Shown: one piece after another, positions 8,554 through 19,060 of the stretch
Numbering within the stretch: position 1 is the stretch's first letter
Layout: each line of letters begins with the position of its first letter
Source: Candidatus Dactylopiibacterium sp.
GTDB lineage: Bacteria > Pseudomonadota > Gammaproteobacteria > Burkholderiales > Rhodocyclaceae
Length of the DNA stretch: 64,000 nt
Direction: 5' to 3'
NCBI GenBank assembly: GCA_031119555.1
Contig: JAVHXQ010000001.1
Coordinates: 1-64,000, forward strand
Notes under the pieces: generated by a model
Databases searched by the model: none
What the model was told of the DNA's origin: nothing
What the model saw: only the letters and a program-made list of their open reading frames with translations
Position numbers and translations under genes: made by a program

Positions 8554-10887
8554 TCAGGCGCCCGGCTCGCCGGGGCGTGCCGGCCCGGACGCCGACGGCG
8601 TCCGCGCGCCGGGACGTACCCACAGACTCAACACGAACCACGCCAGCGTGACCGCGCCCACGCTGAAGATCACGTCGCCGGGGACGCGCATCCAGATCAG
8701 CATGTCGACGATGGGCTTCTGCATGAACTCCGCCGAACGCGCATACCAGTAGCCATGCTCGATGGCCGCCAGCAGTTGCAAGGTGCCCAGCGGCAGCAAG
8801 GTCAGCAGCGCCATCAGCGAGAGGCCGATGTTGAGCGTCCAGAACGCCACGCGCAGGGGCTTTTCGTTCCACGTCAGGTCGGGGCGCAGGCCGCGCACGC
8901 AGAACAGGACCAGCGCGATCCCCAGCATGCCGTACACGCCGAACAGCGCGGTATGGCCATGCAGCGGCGTGAGGTTCAGCCCCTGCATGTAGTACAGCGA
9001 CAGCGGCGGGTTGATGAGGAAGCCGAACAGGCCCGCGCCGACCAGATTCCAGAACGAGACGGCGAGGAAGAAATTGATCGGCCAGCGGTAGCGGGCCATC
9101 CACGTGGTGGCACTGCCCAGGCGGTAGGTGTGATAGGCCTCGAAGCCCAGGTAGGCCAGCGGCACCACCTCCAGCGCGCTGAAGCTCGCGCCCAGCGCCA
9201 CCACGGCGGTCGGGCTGCCGATGAAGTACAGGTGGTGCAGCGTGCCCAGCACCCCGCCGGTCATGAAGATGATGGTGGCGAAGAGTACCGCGACCGCCGC
9301 CGTGGAGGCCCGCAGCAACCCCAGCCGCGTGAAGATGAGGGCGATCACGGCGGTGGCGAAGACTTCGAAGAAACCTTCCACCCACAGGTGTACGAGCCAC
9401 CAGCGCCAGTACTCGACCACCGAGATGTGCGTGTGCTCGCGCCACATCAGGCCGGAGGCGTAGAACACGCCGATCGCCACGGTGGCGAGGAAGAGCAGCC
9501 CCACGATGGCCTTGGATTCGTTGGCCGGGCCGGTCAGCACCGGCCACAGCGAACGCCCGACCAGCGTCAGCCAGAGCAGCAGGCCGATGAACAGGAAGAT
9601 CTGCCAGAAGCGGCCCAGATCGGCGTATTCCCAGCCCTGGTGACCGAACCAGAAATTGTGGTCCAGCCCCAGCTTCTGCATGACCGCCAGCCACTGCCCC
9701 GCGAACGAACCCACCACGATGATGACGAGGCAGACGAACAGGATGTTCACGCCGGCCCGCTGCCAGCGCGGTTCGTGGCCCGATATCGCGGGCGCGATGT
9801 AAAGGCCGGTCGCCAGCCAGGTGGTGGCGATCCACAGCACGGCCAGCTGCGTGTGCCAGGTACGCGTGATCGAGTACGGCAGCACGTCGGCCAGGGCAAA
9901 GCCGTAGGCCTGCTGCCCTTCCACCTGATAGTGCGCCGTCATGGCGCCCAGCAGGATCTGCACGAGGAACAGCGCCAGCACGAGCCAGAAATACTTGGCC
10001 GTGGCATGCATGGAAGGTGTGACCTTCAGCGAGGCGAGCGGATCGCTGGCCGGCAGCGCATGCGGCTCGTCGTCCTTCGTCACGGCGTGATGCCAGCCCA
10101 GCAAGGCAATGCCCGCGATGAGGAACAGCACGCTGAACGCCGACCAGACCCAGGTGCTGGGCAGCGGGCTGTTGCCCACCAGCGGCTCGCCGGGCCAGTT
10201 GTTGGTGTAGGTGGCCTGTTTGGCCTGCATGGCGGGGTGATCGGGCGCCAGCGCGCCGTCGGCCACGCGTGGGCGTTCGGTCGTCGCGGCCCAGGCCGTC
10301 CACCAGAAGAACGCGCTCAGCGCCCGCCGGTGCGCCGCATCCGGCACCGTGTCGTCCTTCATCGCATAGGCTTCTCGCAGCTCGCGCGTCGCGGGGTCCT
10401 TGCCGAAAAGGCTTTCATAGTGGGCGGAGACCTGCGCGATGGCAGCGGCGCGGTCCACGCTCAGGGTGATGGTGGCCGTGGCGGGGTCGTGGGTGTTGCG
10501 GCGCATCATGCGCTGCAAACGCCCCTGCAGCGTGGCCTGCGCGTCCTCGGAAAGCGCGTCATAGGGCTGGCCCGCGTGCTCGGCCCGCGCCCACCGGTCG
10601 AGCACGGCGACGGCTTCGCGATGCAGCCAGTCGGCGCTCCAGTCGGGCGCCACGTAGGCGCCGTGGCCCCAGATCGAACCCAGCTGCATGCCCCCCATCG
10701 ATTGCCAGACCTGGCGGCCCAGTTCGATGTCGGCGCGCGTGTAGATCACCGACTGGCTGTCGGTGACGACGCGTTCCGGCATGGGTGCGGCATGCTGCCG
10801 GATCTCGTAGCCGGACCACAGCAGGACGGAAAACGATGCAATCAGAAGAGCCGCCAGCGCGGCCCATAGCTTGTGAGTGCTGTTCAC
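8554..10887 (-). CDS. norB: Quinol-dependent nitric oxide reductase (single-subunit qNOR)
   Basis: GTG start; N-terminal extension (SVIYTRADIELGRQVWQSMGGMQLGSIWGHGAYVAPDW) plus heme-copper oxidase core with HxxH-type His motifs (REHTHISVVEYWRWWLVHLWVEGFFEVF). Confidence 0.93.
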   Translation of the reverse strand: MNSTHKLWAALAALLIASFSVLLWSGYEIRQHAAPMPERVVTDSQSVIYTRADIELGRQVWQSMGGMQLGSIWGHGAYVAPDWSADWLHREAVAVLDRWARAEHAGQPYDALSEDAQATLQGRLQRMMRRNTHDPATATITLSVDRAAAIAQVSAHYESLFGKDPATRELREAYAMKDDTVPDAAHRRALSAFFWWTAWAATTERPRVADGALAPDHPAMQAKQATYTNNWPGEPLVGNSPLPSTWVWSAFSVLFLIAGIALLGWHHAVTKDDEPHALPASDPLASLKVTPSMHATAKYFWLVLALFLVQILLGAMTAHYQVEGQQAYGFALADVLPYSITRTWHTQLAVLWIATTWLATGLYIAPAISGHEPRWQRAGVNILFVCLVIIVVGSFAGQWLAVMQKLGLDHNFWFGHQGWEYADLGRFWQIFLFIGLLLWLTLVGRSLWPVLTGPANESKAIVGLLFLATVAIGVFYASGLMWREHTHISVVEYWRWWLVHLWVEGFFEVFATAVIALIFTRLGLLRASTAAVAVLFATIIFMTGGVLGTLHHLYFIGSPTAVVALGASFSALEVVPLAYLGFEAYHTYRLGSATTWMARYRWPINFFLAVSFWNLVGAGLFGFLINPPLSLYYMQGLNLTPLHGHTALFGVYGMLGIALVLFCVRGLRPDLTWNEKPLRVAFWTLNIGLSLMALLTLLPLGTLQLLAAIEHGYWYARSAEFMQKPIVDMLIWMRVPGDVIFSVGAVTLAWFVLSLWVRPGARTPSASGPARPGEPGA

Positions 10888-11291
10888 AACCACCCTCCCC
10901 GATGCGCATGCCGCCTTGCGCGACACGACACGCCCGCCGACGCGGGCACGGAAATCCCGGTCTGACCGGAATTCATGCCTGAAGCATCGTCGTTGTAGCA
11001 GACGGTGGCGCACGGGCAGCGCGGGCATGGCGCGTTGGGCAGGTTCTCGCCCGCCGTGGCCGACGCACGCATGGACGTGAAGGAAAGCAGCCCCGCATGC
11101 CCGCCCGCGCCCCGGCCCCACGCCACCACGCCGCGCAAGCTATCGGCGGGCACGGCGTTGGGGGGTGACGCCGGCCACGCGGCGCGCGCCCGGGCACCGG
11201 GTTCGCGGCGCCCCCCCGCGCCCCGCACCGCGCGGTGCGCAAGCCGCCGTGAAAGCGCCTCATGCGCGAGGCGCCCCCGCCGGACGAGCGC

Positions 11292-12566
11292 TCAGTCGTC
11301 GACGGCATCCCGCGCGATCGGACAGGTCATGCAGTGCCCGCCGCCGCGCCCGCGCCCAAGCTCGGCGCCCACGATGGTGATGACTTCGACGCCGGCCTTG
11401 CGCAGCTGGGTGTTCGTCCAGGTGTTGCGGTCATAGGCAAACACCACGCCGGGCCGCGCGCAGACGAGGTTGTTGCCGCTGTCCCACTGCTGTCGCTCGG
11501 ACGCGTAATGGTCGCCGCCGGTTTCCACCACGCGCAGCTTGCGCAGGCCCAGCGATTCCGCCACCACCTCCACGAAGGGACGGATCTCGAGGCGCGCCTC
11601 GAAGCCCGCCGGATGCGCGGACGGATAGAGCGAAATGGCATGCACGCGGTTCATGATGTCCGGGTAGAGCGTGACCAGATCGCGGTCGGCGAACGTGAAA
11701 ACCGTGTCCAGGTGCATGGCCGCGCGCAACTTCGGCATCGCGGCCACGATCACGCGCTGCGCCGCGCCCTGCCGGAACAGCGCCGCCGCGAGCTGCGCGA
11801 TGCCCTGGCGCGAGGTGCGCTCGCTCATGCCGATCAGCACGACGCCCTTGCCCACCGGCATCACGTCGCCGCCCTCCACCGTCGCGCTGCCGAAGTTCTG
11901 GTCGGGGTCTCCCCACCAGACCTTGAAATCCTCGCCGGCGAACGCCGGGTGGAAGCGGTAGATGGCGGCCGTGAGCAGCGTTTCTTCCTTGCGCGCCGGC
12001 CAGTACAGCGGATTCAGCGTCACCCCGCCATACAGCCAGCAGGTGGTGTCGCGCGTGTAGAGCGTGTTGGGCAGCGGCGAGAGCAGGTATTCGCGCGCGC
12101 CGTGCGACTCGCGCACCAGGTCGAGATAGTCGGAGGTGGCGAAGGCGTCCGGCACGTCGGCCACCGACACCCCACCGATCAGGTACTCCGCGAGCTGGCG
12201 CGGCTCCAGGCTTTCGAGAAAGGCCCGCGTTTCGTCCATCAGGCCCAGCCCGACGTTGCAGGGCGTCACCTTGCGGTCGAGCAGCCAGGCCCGCGCCTCG
12301 GGAATCGCCACGGTTTCGGCCAGCAGGTTATGCATTTCCAGTACCTCGACCCCCTGCTCCCGCATCTTGAGCATGAAATCGAAATGGTCGCGCTTGGCGT
12401 TCTGCACCCACAGCACGTCGTCGAACAGCAGATCGTCGCTGTTGCCAGGGGTCAGCCGCGCATGCGCCAGGCCCGGCGCGCACACCAGCACCTTGCGCAG
12501 GACGCCGACCTCGGAATGCACGCCGAGGCGGGTACGCGCCCGAGAGTTTTCTTGCGGATGATTCAT
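11292..12566 (-). CDS. arcA: Arginine deiminase
   Basis: [40 protein letters not shown]...[17 protein letters not shown]...[17 protein letters not shown] catalytic Cys motif. Confidence 0.97.
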   Translation of the reverse strand: MNHPQENSRARTRLGVHSEVGVLRKVLVCAPGLAHARLTPGNSDDLLFDDVLWVQNAKRDHFDFMLKMREQGVEVLEMHNLLAETVAIPEARAWLLDRKVTPCNVGLGLMDETRAFLESLEPRQLAEYLIGGVSVADVPDAFATSDYLDLVRESHGAREYLLSPLPNTLYTRDTTCWLYGGVTLNPLYWPARKEETLLTAAIYRFHPAFAGEDFKVWWGDPDQNFGSATVEGGDVMPVGKGVVLIGMSERTSRQGIAQLAAALFRQGAAQRVIVAAMPKLRAAMHLDTVFTFADRDLVTLYPDIMNRVHAISLYPSAHPAGFEARLEIRPFVEVVAESLGLRKLRVVETGGDHYASERQQWDSGNNLVCARPGVVFAYDRNTWTNTQLRKAGVEVITIVGAELGRGRGGGHCMTCPIARDAVDD

Positions 12567-12597
12567 GGAAGGACTCCTTTATCAAGGTAAGGGGAAA

Positions 12598-14028
12598 TCA
12601 GATGGCGATCGCGCCGCTGGCCAGAGCCCCCACCGCGGCGAGCGCACCGGCGACGATGACGCCGAAGAGGCATTTCTCGCGCCGCGAGAACACCCGCTCG
12701 CCGCGTTCCCGGCGCGCGAAGATGAACAGCGCCGTGCCGGGTGCGAAGAGGAGGCAGGAGAGCAGCAGGTACTTGAGCCCGCCGGCGTAGATCATGAACA
12801 CGGCATAAACCGTGGCGAGGCCCGCGACGATCAGATCGCGCCGCGCCGCGCGGGGCTCGCCCGCGTAGCCTTGCGCGGCCTTCGCCACCTTGCAGCCATA
12901 GGCGGCGACGAGCACGTAGGGCACCAGCGTGATCGCGCTCGTCATCTCCAGGGCAAGGTCGAACGCTTCCTGCGAGAACAGCGTCGAGATCAGGAAGAAC
13001 TGCACGAGCCCGTTGGTGAGCCACAACGCGGCCGCCGGCACGCCCTTCGCGTTCTCGCGCGCCAGCCACGCGGGCGCGAGGCCGCTGCGGGCGGCGGAAT
13101 ACAGCACCTCGGCGGCCAGCAGCGTCCAGGCGAGATACGCGCCAAGCACGGAGACGATGAGGCCGATGCCGACGAACCAGCTCCCCCACGGGCCGACCAC
13201 CTGCGCGAGCACCCCGCCCATGGAGGGCTGGCGCATCGCTGCCAGCTCCGCACGGGGCACGACGCCATAAGGCAGCAGCGTGACCAGCACCAACAACCCC
13301 ATGACACCGGCAAACCCGGCGATGGTGGCCCAGCCGACGTCGCGGCGCGTTCTCGCGAAGCGGGAATAGACGCTGGCGCCCTCGATGCCGATGAAGACGA
13401 ACACCGTGACCAGCATGGTGCTGCGGATCTGCCCCAGGAGATTCGCGCTTTCGAACGCGCCCCCGCCCCAGAACCCCTCGGCGAACAGGTCCGCCTGGAA
13501 AGCGAAGGCCAGGATCACCACGAACAGCACGATGGGCACGATCTTCGCCGCCGTCACGATCTGATTGATGAAGGCGGCCTCCTTGATGCCGCGCAGCACC
13601 AGCGCGTGGATCAGCCACAGCAACGCCGACGAGACCGCCACCGCCACCGGCGTGTTGCCATCGCCGAATACCGGCAGGATCGCGCCCAGCGTGGATTTGA
13701 TGAGGATGAAGTACGTCGTGTTGCCCAGGCAGGTGCCGGCCCAGAACCCGAAGGCCGCCGCAAAGCCGGGATAGGCGCCGAAGCCCTCGCGGGCATAGGC
13801 GTAGATGCCGGCATCTATCCCTGGCCTGCGCACGGCCAGGGTCTGGAAGACCCACGCCAGGGTCAGCATGCCGCCGCCCGCGATGGTCCATGAGATCAAG
13901 GCGCCGAAAGGCCCGGTGGCACTGCCGAAGCGCGCGGGCAGGGAGAAGATCCCCGCCCCCACCATCGAGCCGACCACCATGGCGGTGAGGGCGGCGCGGG
14001 AGAGTTTCTGATGATCGGGAATGCTCAT
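12598..14028 (-). CDS. arcD: Arginine/ornithine antiporter (APC family)
   Basis: MSIPDHQKLSRAALTAMVVGSMVGAGIFSLPARFGSATG...; ~12 TM; directly upstream of arcA on the same strand. Confidence 0.92.
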   Translation of the reverse strand: MSIPDHQKLSRAALTAMVVGSMVGAGIFSLPARFGSATGPFGALISWTIAGGGMLTLAWVFQTLAVRRPGIDAGIYAYAREGFGAYPGFAAAFGFWAGTCLGNTTYFILIKSTLGAILPVFGDGNTPVAVAVSSALLWLIHALVLRGIKEAAFINQIVTAAKIVPIVLFVVILAFAFQADLFAEGFWGGGAFESANLLGQIRSTMLVTVFVFIGIEGASVYSRFARTRRDVGWATIAGFAGVMGLLVLVTLLPYGVVPRAELAAMRQPSMGGVLAQVVGPWGSWFVGIGLIVSVLGAYLAWTLLAAEVLYSAARSGLAPAWLARENAKGVPAAALWLTNGLVQFFLISTLFSQEAFDLALEMTSAITLVPYVLVAAYGCKVAKAAQGYAGEPRAARRDLIVAGLATVYAVFMIYAGGLKYLLLSCLLFAPGTALFIFARRERGERVFSRREKCLFGVIVAGALAAVGALASGAIAI

Positions 14029-14606
14029 GCGTGTTCCTTTCTGTCGCGAGGACGACGAAAACCCTCCTCGCGAAAGCACCGCGCGGCGGAAGGCCGATGA
14101 CGAAGTCATCAAGTGGATCGCTGGAAGCGCCCTCCGACGGCGTCGGAAGTACGTCACCGGCCGCGGGCCGTCACGGACGGACAGCCAGCCGGGCGGCAGC
14201 CCGGCGACGAACCGGGACAAGGGGCTTCATGCTGGAGAAACCCGCCGCAGCGATGACATTCACCCGGGTGCCGGCAACGGGAACGAAGCCCGGATCGTCG
14301 CCGGCGGGGAATGCGGGATGGGAGCGGGCGCGCTGGCCGCGTCTCCGGTTCTGCAGGTTTGTCTTGCCTGTCAATTCAAGACAGGACTCAACAGAATTAA
14401 GTTCATGACGCCGGATATTTCCAGCCTGGCGCGCCCGAAAACCCCGCCAGGACGCACCGGAAACAATCCATCAAAGCATTAACAATCAATTGTTTGCGCA
14501 ACAACATGGCAAAGTGTTTCGCACGCGGAATTTAATTCATTCGATCCGGATTTAATTCAATATGAATATCCGTGGAATTAACAAACCCTGATGATTCCAT
14601 TCACCC

Positions 14607-14624
14607 TGAATTGACATTCATCAG
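14607..14624. promoter_or_regulatory. Candidate overlapping ARG-box (TGAAT-TGAC-ATTCA) and FNR/ANR-box (TTGAC-ATTC-ATCAG)
   Basis: TGAATTGACATTCATCAG read directly; upstream of arcD-arcA, ~580 bp from the arcD start. Confidence 0.5.
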
Positions 14625-14977
14625 CGTCACGTGAATAGGTTCGGCGTTCGGAATCTCGGCAGGGATCGGGCAGCCGGCCCGCCATCCGCCCGCGACCGGC
14701 GTGATCCGTGGCGCGCGAACGGCGCATTCCGAGGCGCGCCGCGCTCCGCAAATTCCGCGCGCGAAGGCGGCCGGCCGTCGCCACGCGCGCGGGCACGCAG
14801 CCGGGCAGCGCAGGGCGCAGTGGGCGCGATGAGTAAAGCCCCGGCGGTGGCCTGCGGCGCGCACGGAAATGCCGCCCGGCCCGGGCACGCGCCGGCCCAC
14901 CCGGCCACGCCGGTCCGCATGATCAGGCGCGCCGTGGCGCTCCCGGGCACGCGCCCGCGCCCCTGCGGCCGTGAGAC

Positions 14978-15001
14978 GAAAAAGGGCGCCTTGCGGCGCC
15001 C
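14978..15001 (-). terminator. Rho-independent terminator of the GGDEF gene
   Basis: GGGCGCC-TTGC-GGCGCCC stem-loop, followed on the minus strand by TTTTT. Confidence 0.85.
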
Positions 15002-15024
15002 TCGCGGGGGACTCTCGCGCCGCG

Positions 15025-16059
15025 TCAGGCGCGTGCGTTCGCCTGCGCGGCCCGCCTCACGACCCATCCGCGCCGGTCGCGTTTCACGCCATACATCTGC
15101 GTGTCGGCCAGGCGCAGCGCGTCCTCGGCGGAGCCTTCGCCCCCGTCGATGCGCACGACGCCCACGCTGGCGCCGGCGTAATCGAACTCCACGTCGCCCA
15201 GCCGGTAGCACCCCGCGGTGGCCTCGGTGAGGCGCGCCTGCAGCAAGGTGGCCGCGTCTGCGTCGTGGTGCTGGCCGGGCGACACGATGGCGAACTCGTC
15301 GCCGCCGAGCCGCGCCACGATATCCATCTCGCGCACCGCGGCGCGCAGGCGAAGGCCGGTCTCCTGCAGGAACAGATCGCCGGCCTGGTGGCCGTGGGTG
15401 TCGTTGATGCGTTTGAAGTCGTCGAGATCGACCAGTCCGACGAGCAGGCTCGTTCCCTCGCGGCGCGCCTGCGCCAGCGTGCGTTCGAGCGCGTCCACGA
15501 GCGCGCGCCGGTTGGGCAGGCCGGTCAGCGCGTCGGCCATGGCCTGCGTGGCGAGGCGTTCATTGGCCTCGCGAAGCTGCGCGACGAGGCGTTCGCGCTC
15601 GAGCCAAGTGCCGATGAGCTTGGAAAAGAGTTTCAGCAGGGCTTCGGAGGCGGGCGCGAAGGGGCGCTCGGTGGCGCTTGCGGCGCACAGCGTGCCCAGC
15701 AGGAGGCCGTCGTTATCCCGCACCGGCGCGCTGACGTAGGTGCAGATGCCCAGGGCCTGCGCGGCCGAGGAGTCGCCCCAGCACTCCGCGACGCGGGGCG
15801 TGTAGTTGCGTCCTTCGTCGAGCGAACGGCGGCACAGCGTGTCTTCCCAGGGAACGTCCAGCCCTTCGGGGATCTCCATCTCGCCGGCATTGCGGGAGAA
15901 GGCCACGTGCTGCGTGCCCTTCTGCAGATCGATGGTCGTGAGATAGGTGGACTCCATGCCGGCCACGGAGCCGAGCATCTCGAGCAGCGGGCGCGTCAGC
16001 GCCTCGACGGAGTCGGCGCGTGGCAAGGTGGTGGAGAGCTGCTGCAGGAGAGGGTCCAT
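15025..16059 (-). CDS. Diguanylate cyclase, GAF + GGDEF domains
   Basis: LGGDEFAIVSP signature; RxxD (REMD) five residues before GGDEF; GAF-like N-terminal half. Confidence 0.93.
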   Translation of the reverse strand: MDPLLQQLSTTLPRADSVEALTRPLLEMLGSVAGMESTYLTTIDLQKGTQHVAFSRNAGEMEIPEGLDVPWEDTLCRRSLDEGRNYTPRVAECWGDSSAAQALGICTYVSAPVRDNDGLLLGTLCAASATERPFAPASEALLKLFSKLIGTWLERERLVAQLREANERLATQAMADALTGLPNRRALVDALERTLAQARREGTSLLVGLVDLDDFKRINDTHGHQAGDLFLQETGLRLRAAVREMDIVARLGGDEFAIVSPGQHHDADAATLLQARLTEATAGCYRLGDVEFDYAGASVGVVRIDGGEGSAEDALRLADTQMYGVKRDRRGWVVRRAAQANARA

Positions 16060-16259
16060 ACGAATGTGCCGGGGAAGGAAGCGAACGCGGAGGAGGCTCG
16101 CCCTCCAGTCTAGTCGAGAGCCGCGAGCCTACCCGAAGGCCATGCCTGTTCCGTCTGCGGCAGCGCAAGTCCGCGCGAGGCACGCCCGGACGCGCCGACG
16201 ACCGGCGGCCGGGCGGGTGGCGGCCCGCGCGGGCGCCTCCGCCCGATCGGGCAGGAGGA

Positions 16260-18647
16260 TCAGTCGTCGCTGCCGAGGATGGCCTCGGGCTTCACGCGCG
16301 GGGTCAGCGTGCCCCCCTTGCGCGCCCGCTTGCCGCGACAGGCTTCGAGCGCCACGCCCTTGACGGGGATCTCGACCGCCTTGCCGCCACGGCCGATGCC
16401 CGTCACGCGCACGGCATCCGTGGGCGGGCACGCAACGGCGGCCAGCGCTTCGCCTTCGTCCAGCCCCATCACGATCATGCCGCGCCCGCGCGGCATCACC
16501 TTCATCTCGGCACGCGGGAAATACAGCAGGCGCCCATTGCCGGACGCCGCGGCCAGCCATTCGCCCCGGATGCGCGCCGGGGCCAGCACGCTCTCGCCGG
16601 CCTCCAGCGTCATGAAGGCCTTGCCCGCGCGCTGCCGCGTCACGAGGTCTTCCAGCTTGGCAATGAAGCCGTAGCTGCCGGAGTTGGCGAAGAAGTATTC
16701 GTGCGCGGGGTCGTCGGCCAGCGCCTGCGCCACGCGGGCCCCGGGCTGCAGCTCGATGAGCGTCGTGAGCGGCACGCCATCGCCGCGCCCGCCGGGCAGA
16801 TCGGCGATGCGGATCGAGTAGGCACGCCCGGTCGTATCCACCAGGATCAGCGGCCAGGTCGTGCGGGCCTCGGCCACCAGCATGGCCGAGTCGCCGCTCT
16901 TCCAGGTCAGGGTCTGCGCGTCGATGCCGTGGCCCTGGCGCGTGCGCACCCAGCCGTTGCGCGAGAGCAGCACGGTGACCGGCTCGTCGAGCACGGGCGC
17001 TTCGGTGGCCGCCACCGGCAGCGCCACTTCCACGAGGGTGCGCCTGTCGTCGCCGTGCTTCTTCGCGTCCTCGGCGATCTCCTTGAGGATCAGGCGCGTC
17101 ATCGCATGGCGCGATCCGAGCAGTTCCAGCAGCCCCGCGCGCTCGTCGCGCAGACCGGCGAGTTCCTTCTCGATCGCGATGTACTCGAGCTTGGCGAGCT
17201 GGCGCAGGCGGATCTCGAGGATGTCCTCGGCCTGTGCCTCGCTGAGCCCGAAGCGTGCGATCAGTTCGGCCTTGGGTTCGTCGGCCTCGCGGATCACGCG
17301 GATCACCTCGTCGATGTGCAGCCACGCGATCTGGCGCCCCTCGAGGATGTGGATGCGCCGCTCCACCTGCCCCAGGCGATGCTGCGTGCGACGCTCGACG
17401 GTCGTGAAGCGATACGCGATCCACTCCGTGATCAACGCGCGCAAGCCCTTCTGCGCGGGCCGGCCATCCAGCCCGATCAGCGTGAAGTTCATCGCCACCG
17501 AGGCTTCCAGGCTGGTGTGGGCCAGCAGCACGCGCATGAGTTCCTCGGGCTGCTGCGTGCGGGTCTTGGGCTCGAACACGAGCCGCACCGGCTCGCGATC
17601 GCTCGATTCGTCGCGAGCGGCGTCCAGCACGCCCAGCACCAGGGCCTTGTTGTTCTTCTCGTCCTGGCTGATCTCCTTCTTGCCCGCGCGCGGCTGCGGG
17701 TTGGTGACCGACTCGATCTCGGAGAGCACCCTCGCCGCCGACACGCCGTGCGGCAGTTCATTCACGATCACGCGCCAGGCGCCGCGCGCGAGCTGCTCCA
17801 CGCGCCAGCGCGCGCGCATGCGGATCGAGCCGCGACCCGATTCGTAGGCATCACGGATCGCCGAATCGGGCGAGATGATCTGGCCGCCGCCAGGGAAATC
17901 CGGCGCGGGCAGCACGGCGCGGATCTCGTCCAGCGTGCTCTCGGGCTTGCGGATCAGCAGTTGCGCCGCCGCGGCCACCTCGCGCAGGTTATGCGGCGGG
18001 CATTCGGTCGCCATGCCGACCGCGATGCCCGACGCGCCATTGAGCAGCAGCATGGGCAGGCGCGCGGGCAGCAGGCGGGGCTCCTCGTCGCCGCCGTCGT
18101 AGTTCGGCACGAAATCGGCGGTGCCCATCTCGATCTCGGCCAGCAGCAGCTCGGCCAGCGGCGTGAGCCGCATTTCGGTGTAGCGCATGGCCGCCGCGCC
18201 GTCGCCATCGCGCGAGCCGAAGTTGCCCTGGCCATCGATGAGCGGATAACGCAGCGAGAAATCCTGCGCGAGGCGCACCGAAGCGTCGTAGATCGACGCG
18301 TCGCCGTGCGGGTGCAGCTTGCCCATCACGTCACCCACCACGCGCGCGGACTTCACGGGCTTGGCCCCCGCCGCGAGGCGCATGCGGTGCATGGTGTAGA
18401 GGATGCGGCGCTGCACGGGCTTGAGCCCGTCCTCCACCTGCGGCAGCGCGCGGCCGCGCACCACGCTCATGGCATAGGCCAGGTAGGCGCGCTCGGCGAA
18501 CGCTGCGATCGGCAGGTGATCGTCGGGCAGCTCGGTCAGGGCCGCGCTCGGCGGCGCCGGCGGCGGGGCGACCGTGGCGGCGGCCGGCGTGGAAGTGGCG
18601 GGCAGGGATTCCTGCGGGAAAAGATCGGGCTCGGGCACGGACGACAT
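16260..18647 (-). CDS. parC: DNA topoisomerase IV subunit A
   Basis: [36 protein letters not shown]...[13 protein letters not shown]; full-length 795 aa. Confidence 0.95.
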   Translation of the reverse strand: MSSVPEPDLFPQESLPATSTPAAATVAPPPAPPSAALTELPDDHLPIAAFAERAYLAYAMSVVRGRALPQVEDGLKPVQRRILYTMHRMRLAAGAKPVKSARVVGDVMGKLHPHGDASIYDASVRLAQDFSLRYPLIDGQGNFGSRDGDGAAAMRYTEMRLTPLAELLLAEIEMGTADFVPNYDGGDEEPRLLPARLPMLLLNGASGIAVGMATECPPHNLREVAAAAQLLIRKPESTLDEIRAVLPAPDFPGGGQIISPDSAIRDAYESGRGSIRMRARWRVEQLARGAWRVIVNELPHGVSAARVLSEIESVTNPQPRAGKKEISQDEKNNKALVLGVLDAARDESSDREPVRLVFEPKTRTQQPEELMRVLLAHTSLEASVAMNFTLIGLDGRPAQKGLRALITEWIAYRFTTVERRTQHRLGQVERRIHILEGRQIAWLHIDEVIRVIREADEPKAELIARFGLSEAQAEDILEIRLRQLAKLEYIAIEKELAGLRDERAGLLELLGSRHAMTRLILKEIAEDAKKHGDDRRTLVEVALPVAATEAPVLDEPVTVLLSRNGWVRTRQGHGIDAQTLTWKSGDSAMLVAEARTTWPLILVDTTGRAYSIRIADLPGGRGDGVPLTTLIELQPGARVAQALADDPAHEYFFANSGSYGFIAKLEDLVTRQRAGKAFMTLEAGESVLAPARIRGEWLAAASGNGRLLYFPRAEMKVMPRGRGMIVMGLDEGEALAAVACPPTDAVRVTGIGRGGKAVEIPVKGVALEACRGKRARKGGTLTPRVKPEAILGSDD

Positions 18648-19060
18648 CGCGAAAACAGGCGGGGATGGATCAGCCCGCGATTGTAGCGGCTGGGCGCGAC
18701 GGGCGACGAAATTGCGGCGGCAAACGCCAGGCGGCGGCGCGGCTCGCCGGGCCGGACCGATGCCGCCGGCCTGCCGCCTCTCGCGACGGCACCGACCGAT
18801 CGCGCACGGCGAGACCGGTTTCACCCGTCACAAGGCCCGCGCGGGCCGCCAGGCAGGTTCGGGCCACTCCCTCCACCGGTCGCCGGCAGAGGGGCCGCGC
18901 AGGCGCACGTCCCTCGCCCCGGCGCCCGAGCCGAGGCCAGCGCGCGCGGCGGGCCCGGCCCATCGCGATGTTACCGACAACACCGGATCTGACGCAGCGC
19001 ACCTCGCGCGCGGGGCGGGCCGGCTAGAATGCCGGCCTCCCCTTTCGCCAGGTGAACGAC

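Noticed and set aside
14171-14374. Arg-rich 67-codon ORF as an arginine leader peptide
   Set aside because: TTG start, no clear RBS, Arg richness expected by composition; mentioned only as a possibility within the leader finding
14627-15211. Overlapping ORFs on both strands between arcD and the GGDEF gene
   Set aside because: Mutually overlapping, Arg/Pro/Ala-rich, no family resemblance; treated as non-coding
16236-16258. CCTCC-GCCCGATCGGGC-A-GGAGG hairpin after parC as terminator
   Set aside because: Strong dyad but no T-run on the minus strand; could be a rho-dependent pause or chance in GC-rich DNA
16020-18686. 888-aa plus-strand ORF opposite parC
   Set aside because: Antisense shadow of parC
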